Positions 7,730 through 11,102 of a stretch of DNA of 11,102 nt are shown piece by piece (the first letter of the stretch is position 1; each line of letters opens with the position of its first letter). The notes under the pieces are model-generated. The model worked only from the letters and a program-made list of their open reading frames with translations. It was not told where the DNA came from and made no database searches. The stretch is from CAIOZW01 sp049317725 (lineage in GTDB: Bacteria; Acidobacteriota; Blastocatellia; RBC074). The DNA is taken from the NCBI GenBank assembly GCA_049317725.1, contig JBMOHS010000131.1:1-11102 (forward strand), written 5' to 3'. The position numbers were made by a program, and so were the translations under genes.

Positions 7730-8671
7730 GTGCGCGGTCGAATCTGGAAGCATCTGGGATGGTCTCTTTTTTGGGTAATGGCCACGGTGGGCGGGGCTGA
7801 CGCCCAGTGGGTGGTGGCCCACACTGAGCCGACCAAAGCCGATCTCAACGGCATCCTCTTCTACGAGGACCGGTTTGGCTGGATGATCGGCAACAAGGGG
7901 ATTCTGCAATTCTCCCAAGATGGCGGAATCGCCTGGGATCGGCTCGGTTCCGGGCTCGGTGAAGCCAACCTCAAGGAGATCTTCTTTCACAATCGCGAGG
8001 AGGGATGGGTGGTGGTCAGCGGTGGACGCCTCCTCAAGACGACCAATGGTGGCGAGACGTGGACCGAGTCCTACCGCTTGACTCAGCCCCAGCAGGGCTT
8101 CAACAGCCTCACCTTTGCCTCGCGAAAACGGGGGTGGGCCGTCGGCACCAGCGGACGCATCGTTGCGACGACCGATGGGGGGCGCAGTTGGAAGGAGCAG
8201 CAGAGCGGAGTCACCGATGATCTTCTCCACGTCCGCTTCGCCAACGACCAACGCGGTTGGGTGGTTGGGGCCAATGGAATCATCCTCATGACCGACGATG
8301 GCGGCCGGTCCTGGGATCCGCAACGAACCAATTTCAGCGGCTATCTCTATCGCCTGGACGTGCGGGGCAAGGATCAGGCCTGGGCGGTCGGCGATCAGGG
8401 GGCCATCCTCCGCACAACCAATGGTGGTGAGGATTGGGAGCGAGTCGCTCTCGATACTCCCCAGACGCTCGTCAATATTGCTTTTGCTGACCGGAACCAC
8501 GGCTGGGCTGTCGGCTTGAAGGGAACGATTCTGCGCACCAACGACGCCGGACGTACCTGGATCGAACAGGAGAGCGGCAGCCGCATCGACTACTATGGCC
8601 TCACCATTACGCGGACTCATGTCTGGGTGACGGGCGAGGCCGGACTGGTCCTCAAATATGCCCGTGACTGA
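7730..8671 (+). CDS. Secreted Ycf48/HCF136-like seven-bladed beta-propeller
   Basis: The product of 313 residues has a signal peptide (RGRIWKHLG, hydrophobic 11-20, cleavage after ADA at 23-25). The rest is seven repeats of about 41 residues with the consensus GW-x-VG-x-x-G-x-I-x-x-T-x-DGG-x-x-W. Blade cores are near 41-70, 83-111, 126-154, 167-195, 208-236, 249-277 and 290-311. Five carry the full GW/AW..VG...TT(D/N)GG..W pattern; the first and last are more diverged, as expected where a propeller closes. In plants and cyanobacteria Ycf48/HCF136 assists photosystem II assembly. Here nothing photosynthetic is in view, and such proteins are common in non-phototrophs as secreted propellers of unknown binding role. 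No catalytic motif or membrane anchor is present. It could also be described as a BNR/sialidase-like repeat protein, but the GW-VG pattern fits Ycf48 better. It follows the S41 gene by 179 bases and precedes a structured gap. Confidence 0.88.
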   Translation: MRGRIWKHLGWSLFWVMATVGGADAQWVVAHTEPTKADLNGILFYEDRFGWMIGNKGILQFSQDGGIAWDRLGSGLGEANLKEIFFHNREEGWVVVSGGRLLKTTNGGETWTESYRLTQPQQGFNSLTFASRKRGWAVGTSGRIVATTDGGRSWKEQQSGVTDDLLHVRFANDQRGWVVGANGIILMTDDGGRSWDPQRTNFSGYLYRLDVRGKDQAWAVGDQGAILRTTNGGEDWERVALDTPQTLVNIAFADRNHGWAVGLKGTILRTNDAGRTWIEQESGSRIDYYGLTITRTHVWVTGEAGLVLKYARD

Positions 8672-8695
8672 CGGACGTCGCCTCCCCCATCCGTG

Positions 8696-8804
8696 GGAAG
8701 GCGTTGCGGCGCGGTCGGGAGGGGATCAAGAGAAGGTGGCGTAGGGGGATTTGGCAGGGCAGAAGGCGTGCTCGAATCGGGCAGGGACCGCGTCGCAACG
8801 TTCC
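8696..8804 (+). repeat. Long inverted repeat (15-base arms) just after the propeller gene
   Basis: CGTTGCGGCGCGGTC at 8702-8716 and GACCGCGTCGCAACG at 8786-8800 are complementary at 14 of 15 positions; the exception, G8709 with T8793, is a G.U pair in + strand RNA. GGAA (8696-8699) and TTCC (8801-8804) extend the stem beyond a two-base bulge. The 69-base loop is purine-rich with several G-tracts. It starts 24 bases after the propeller's stop. It could be a structured 3' UTR, a small RNA, or terminal inverted repeats of a tiny mobile element, although no flanking target duplication is seen. Confidence 0.65.
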
Positions 8805-8811
8805 TCAAGAG

Positions 8812-8853
8812 GGCAGGGGGAGCGTCGTGGAATCGCTCTCGATCATCCCTGCC
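8812..8853 (+). repeat. Nested hairpin, 7 + 6 bp
   Basis: GGCAGGG (8812-8818) pairs with CCCTGCC (8847-8853). Inside it GGAGCG (8819-8824) pairs with CGCTCT (8834-8839), including one G.U pair in + strand RNA, leaving a 9-base loop and a one-sided 7-base internal loop. No U-run follows. Confidence 0.5.
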
Positions 8854-8871
8854 TCGTCTGCGATCTTGCAG

Positions 8872-8902
8872 AGAAGAGCGGAGTGTTGCCACTCCCTCTT
8901 CT
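8872..8902 (+). repeat. Strong 13-bp hairpin with one bulge and a four-base loop
   Basis: AGAAGAG (8872-8878), a bulged C (8879) and GGAGTG (8880-8885) pair without mismatch with CACTCC (8890-8895) and CTCTTCT (8896-8902) around the loop TTGC. G8871.U8903 could add a wobble pair on the + strand. It is terminator-like in shape but has no U-run on either side. Confidence 0.6.
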
Positions 8903-8941
8903 TCGATACTCTGTATAGCAATCAGCGTGCCAATGTCTGTC

Positions 8942-8960
8942 GAGGGCTCCCGCGAGCCTC
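8942..8960 (+). repeat. Short hairpin, 7 bp with one bulge and a four-base loop
   Basis: GAGGGCTC (8942-8949) pairs with GAGCCTC (8954-8960) with one bulged G in the left arm and loop CCGC. The design, a single bulge in the 5' arm and a tetraloop, resembles the hairpin at 8872-8902. Confidence 0.45.
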
Positions 8961-9014
8961 TCCTGGGGAAAAATGGCCCGGAAGAGCCCTTCAGAGCCCA
9001 TGGCAGAGGCAATC

Positions 9015-9080
9015 TGACACGAAAGGGTGACAGGGGGAGGCTGGAAGGGCCCCTCCGCTGTCAGAAATTGGTGACAGGGG
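9015..9080. repeat. TGACAG repeat cluster with inverted repeat beside the efflux operon's 3' end
   Basis: The 11-mer GGTGACAGGGG occurs twice, at 9026-9036 and 9070-9080, 44 bases apart. TGACA also occurs at 9015-9019. CCGCTGTCA (9055-9063) and TGACAGGGG (9072-9080) form an inverted repeat matching at 8 of 9 positions with an 8-base spacer. On the minus strand this is immediately after the adaptor's stop. It may be a transcript-end structure or a protein-binding site. Confidence 0.5.
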
Positions 9081-9081
9081 A

Positions 9082-10332
9082 TTAACGTGGCGGGGGTGTC
9101 CGGGGAATGAGCGCGGTCCCAGGGCGCAGTTCATCGGTGCCGCGAAGGGCGAGGATCTCCCCGCTGGCGAGGGGCCCGAAGACCTCGATGAGGTCGGTTC
9201 CGTCGAGGCGGTGGGCAATTCCCTTGCGGACATCGACCCACTCGGCCTTGCCGTCCCGGATCCGGACGACAAAGGATCGTTCCGTCGTCACCGCGACGGC
9301 GGAAGGGGGGACGAGAAGCGATGGTTGCGTTCGTGTGGCTGGCCAGGTGACTTGCGGGAACATGCCGGGGGCCAGTCGGCGGTCTGGATTGAGCACATCG
9401 AGTTCGACGGGCATGGTCCGGGTCGTCGGGTCGACGGCCAAGGCAGGACGGGCGATCGTGCCGGTGAACGTCTCTCCGGGGAATGCCGGGACCGAAAAGC
9501 GGACGGATTGACCAATCGGGACGTGGGCAATCTCTCCCTCGGGCACGGCAACGGTCAGCCGCAGGCGGGTGATCTGCTGCAATCGAAGCAGGGCCTCGGT
9601 CGGGTGGACGAGTCGTCCGGGGTGGGTGAATCGTTCGGTGATGATCCCGTCGAAGGGGGCGACGATTCGCAGGTAGTCCTCGGTGACGCGTGCCGCTTTG
9701 GCAGTCGCGCTGGCGCTCGTCTCCCGTTCGGCGGCAGCGGTACGCTGGGCAGCGGCGGACTCTTCGAGGGCACGCAGGGCGGCGACGCGCGCTGACTGCG
9801 CCTCCGCCTGATAGCGGGCCTGCTCCAGTTCATTGCCGGCAATGACTCCCGGGACTTGCGCCGCCCCGCGCAGCCGTCGATAGGTCGCCTCGGCGGCGGC
9901 GAGCTGGGCCTCGGCCTCAAGCCGTTGCGCACGTGCACTGCTGACACGGGCCTCCGCCTCGACGCGACGCGCTCGGGCCCCTTCGGTCTCTGCCTCCTCT
10001 CCCGCGCGCTGCAGGCCCAGCTCGGGCGCGCTCAACTGCGCGAGGAGCGCCCCTCTCCGCACGACCGTGCCGCGGTCGACATCGATTCGCTCCAGAAAAC
10101 CGGAGACCTTCGGTGAGAGCATCACCTCTTGATGCGCGGTCAATTCGCCCGGCAACTTCAGCTCGCGCGAAATCGTCGCCGAGACTACGCTCGTCACGGC
10201 GACGGTCTGGGCACCCTGGCCAGGAGAGGCAGCGGGGTTGGACGAGGAAGAGGAGGGCACAGATCGACCACACGCTGTTGCCAGCAGGAGGAGGAAGCAG
10301 GGCCACAGATGCCAGGAGCGTCGATTCGTCAT
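9082..10332 (-). CDS. RND efflux periplasmic adaptor, predicted lipoprotein
   Basis: This is the membrane-fusion subunit that links an RND permease to an outer-membrane channel. It has 416 residues. The N-terminus MTNRRSW plus hydrophobic 8-19 ends in ATAC with C21 as probable lipidation site, followed by a Ser-rich linker (24-40). Order: first half of the lipoyl-like domain about 66-100 (SPKVSGFLERIDVDRGTVVRRGALLAQL), a long Ala/Glu/Arg-rich coiled-coil hairpin about 101-215, second lipoyl half 218-250 (IVAPFDGIITERFTHPGRLV), beta-barrel about 258-330, membrane-proximal domain about 332-410. The hairpin is long enough to contact a TolC-type channel. The start at 10330-10332 has TGAGGT upstream, which includes the permease stop codon 8 bases away, so the two genes are coupled. 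The permease precedes the adaptor, the reverse of the common acrA-acrB order. No TolC gene is in view; substrate unknown. Confidence 0.92.
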   Translation of the reverse strand: MTNRRSWHLWPCFLLLLATACGRSVPSSSSSNPAASPGQGAQTVAVTSVVSATISRELKLPGELTAHQEVMLSPKVSGFLERIDVDRGTVVRRGALLAQLSAPELGLQRAGEEAETEGARARRVEAEARVSSARAQRLEAEAQLAAAEATYRRLRGAAQVPGVIAGNELEQARYQAEAQSARVAALRALEESAAAQRTAAAERETSASATAKAARVTEDYLRIVAPFDGIITERFTHPGRLVHPTEALLRLQQITRLRLTVAVPEGEIAHVPIGQSVRFSVPAFPGETFTGTIARPALAVDPTTRTMPVELDVLNPDRRLAPGMFPQVTWPATRTQPSLLVPPSAVAVTTERSFVVRIRDGKAEWVDVRKGIAHRLDGTDLIEVFGPLASGEILALRGTDELRPGTALIPRTPPPR

Positions 10333-10337
10333 TGGAT

Positions 10338-10343
10338 ACCTCA
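10338..10343 (-). promoter_or_regulatory. Shine-Dalgarno overlapping the permease stop codon
   Basis: TGAGGT on the minus strand contains the permease stop (TGA, 10341-10343) and is 5 bases from the adaptor's ATG. This arrangement suggests a terminating ribosome re-initiates on the adaptor. Confidence 0.6.
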
Positions 10344-11102
10344 GGATGTCGGCGGGTCACCGTGGAAAAGGGAGGGCGAGCCAACCTTGGCGCGGCGCAG
10401 CCCGATGGCGAAGAGGAACGGCAGGACCAGGAGGACCGCGACGATCGATCCCGAGAGACCACCAATGACGGCTCGACCAAGCGGAGCGGTCTGCTCGCCC
10501 CCCTCGCCAATGGCCAGTGCCATCGGAACCATTCCCGCGATCATGGCCAGTGTCGTCATGCAGATGGGGCGAAGGCGGCTGATCCCGCTGCGCAACGCGG
10601 CCTCCAGGGAAGAGAGCCCTTCCTGTCGCGCCTGCTCGGCAAAGCTGACGAGGAGGATGGCGTTGGCCGTCGAGACGCCGATCGCCATGATCGTTCCCAT
10701 GAACGATTGGAGGTTGAGGGTCGTCCCGGACAAGCGGAGCGAAACGGCAACGCCGGCGAGCACCGCTGGCAAGACTCCCAGCACCACCAGTGGGAGTCGA
10801 ACGGATTGGAAGTAGCCGGCCAGGAGCAGCACGATCGCCACGATCGAGAGCAGCAGTCCGCTGCCAAGCCCGGTGAGGGTCTGGTCCAGGGCCGGGGCCT
10901 GTCCGCGAACGGCGACCGAGACGCCCCGCGGCGGGCTCCCGACCCGCACGATCGCCTGCTCTACTTGCGCCACCGCGCTTCCGAGATCGCTCCCCGCGAG
11001 ATTTCCGAGAATCGTGATCATCCGCTGCTGGTTGTAGCGGTCGACCTCGCCGGGCATGGTTCCGTAACTCAGACGGGCCAGATCGCCGACCAATGTCGCA
11101 CG
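10341..11102 (-). CDS. RND efflux permease, C-terminal part, cut by the window edge
   Basis: This is the last 253 residues of an inner-membrane RND proton-driven exporter (full length usually 1,000-1,050). The open frame runs off the window end, so no start is called; the TTG at 11091-11093 is internal. The fragment begins with the end of the second periplasmic loop ([11 protein letters not shown], then the docking-type segment around [16 protein letters not shown]). It continues with five hydrophobic spans corresponding to TM8-TM12, at about 81-98, 103-123, 134-156, 181-201 and 208-235 of the fragment. TM10 carries the family motif [14 protein letters not shown]. The loop and TM11-12 read [45 protein letters not shown], a standard RND signature. 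It reads more like the HAE/hydrophobic-compound or general CzcA/AcrB group than a sure metal exporter; substrate class cannot be settled from this part. Cotranscribed with the adaptor, 8 bases downstream. Confidence 0.93.
   Translation of the reverse strand, partial: RATLVGDLARLSYGTMPGEVDRYNQQRMITILGNLAGSDLGSAVAQVEQAIVRVGSPPRGVSVAVRGQAPALDQTLTGLGSGLLLSIVAIVLLLAGYFQSVRLPLVVLGVLPAVLAGVAVSLRLSGTTLNLQSFMGTIMAIGVSTANAILLVSFAEQARQEGLSSLEAALRSGISRLRPICMTTLAMIAGMVPMALAIGEGGEQTAPLGRAVIGGLSGSIVAVLLVLPFLFAIGLRRAKVGSPSLFHGDPPTS

Larger units (their letters stand above)
8672..9081. other. Gene-less 410-base gap between convergent genes, rich in hairpins
   Basis: This is the longest stretch without a gene. 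It lies between the 3' ends of the propeller (+) and the efflux adaptor (-). Open frames through it are Arg/Pro/Ser-rich, lack ribosome-binding sites and resemble no family I know, so I call none. It contains at least five inverted repeats in close order (8696-8804, 8812-8853, 8872-8902, 8942-8960, 9055-9080), then TGACAG-type repeats. The + strand is strikingly purine-rich in its first half. No U-run follows any hairpin on either strand, so none is a classical intrinsic terminator. Confidence 0.6.

Noticed and set aside
7700..8620. Open frame of 306 codons on the - strand opposite the propeller
   Set aside because: It mirrors the tandem blade repeats of the propeller, has no ribosome-binding site and no recognisable motif.
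8872..8902. Rho-independent terminator for the propeller or the adaptor
   Set aside because: The 13-bp hairpin is strong, but neither the + strand nor the - strand has a run of T after it, so I list it as a hairpin only.
8617..9085. Several frames across the gap (8617-9012 on -, 8693-9085 and 8704-9030 on +)
   Set aside because: Compositions are Arg/Ser/Pro-rich, starts lack Shine-Dalgarno sites, they run through the hairpin arms, and two overlap the ends of flanking genes.
1..11102. CRISPR array, tRNA, toxin-antitoxin, phage, integron or anti-phage defence system
   Set aside because: No regular repeat-spacer pattern, cloverleaf, integrase, recombination site or recognisable defence gene was found. 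The HD protein resembles housekeeping COG1078 rather than a known defence dNTPase module.

Overview
The window is GC-rich chromosomal DNA from a Gram-negative bacterium. The evidence is an RND efflux permease with a lipoprotein adaptor, several Sec signal peptides, and purine-rich Shine-Dalgarno sites. Acidobacteriota is my best guess, from the look of the secreted repeat protein, the S41 protease and the Ycf48-like propeller. That placement is from memory and has low confidence. I see no tRNA, rRNA, CRISPR array, insertion sequence, integrase or phage gene. Most of the window is ordinary chromosome.

Layout. (1) 1-1176 (+): C-terminal part of a YtcJ-type amidohydrolase cut by the window edge. 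It converges on (2) 1188-2171 (-), RNase III (rnc), with only 11 bases between the stop codons. (3) 2184-3356 (-): a secreted, helical, repeat-like protein of unknown function lies 12 bases upstream of rnc and probably shares its transcript. (4) 3357-3616: a divergent control region with a consensus TTGACA box for the leftward operon, a helically phased CTGTC repeat in its leader, and a weaker rightward promoter over an inverted repeat. (5) 3617-7550 (+): an M20 metallopeptidase, an HD-domain dNTPase-like phosphohydrolase and a secreted S41 protease. The last two overlap by one base (TGATG) and are certainly coupled. (6) 7730-8671 (+): a secreted seven-bladed Ycf48/HCF136-like propeller with a GTG start set by a strong Shine-Dalgarno site. 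(7) 8672-9081: 410 bases without a gene but packed with inverted repeats. (8) 9082-11102 (-): an RND efflux operon, permease first (cut by the window edge), then its lipoprotein adaptor.

Functionally the window mixes housekeeping (rnc, HD phosphohydrolase), peptide or amide hydrolysis (amidohydrolase, M20, S41), envelope or secreted proteins (repeat protein, propeller) and drug or metabolite export (RND). No single pathway links them.

The most notable feature is the gap at 8672-9081. It holds five hairpins, the first with 15-base arms matching at 14 positions. G.U pairs in three of them fit an RNA read from the + strand. It may be a structured 3' UTR or small RNA, or simply an elaborate barrier between convergent genes. 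Other points of interest are the S41 protease, which lacks the Ser/Lys lysine but has a tricorn-like Ser-His-Ser-Glu set, the CTGTC array, and TGACAG repeats next to the efflux operon's 3' end.
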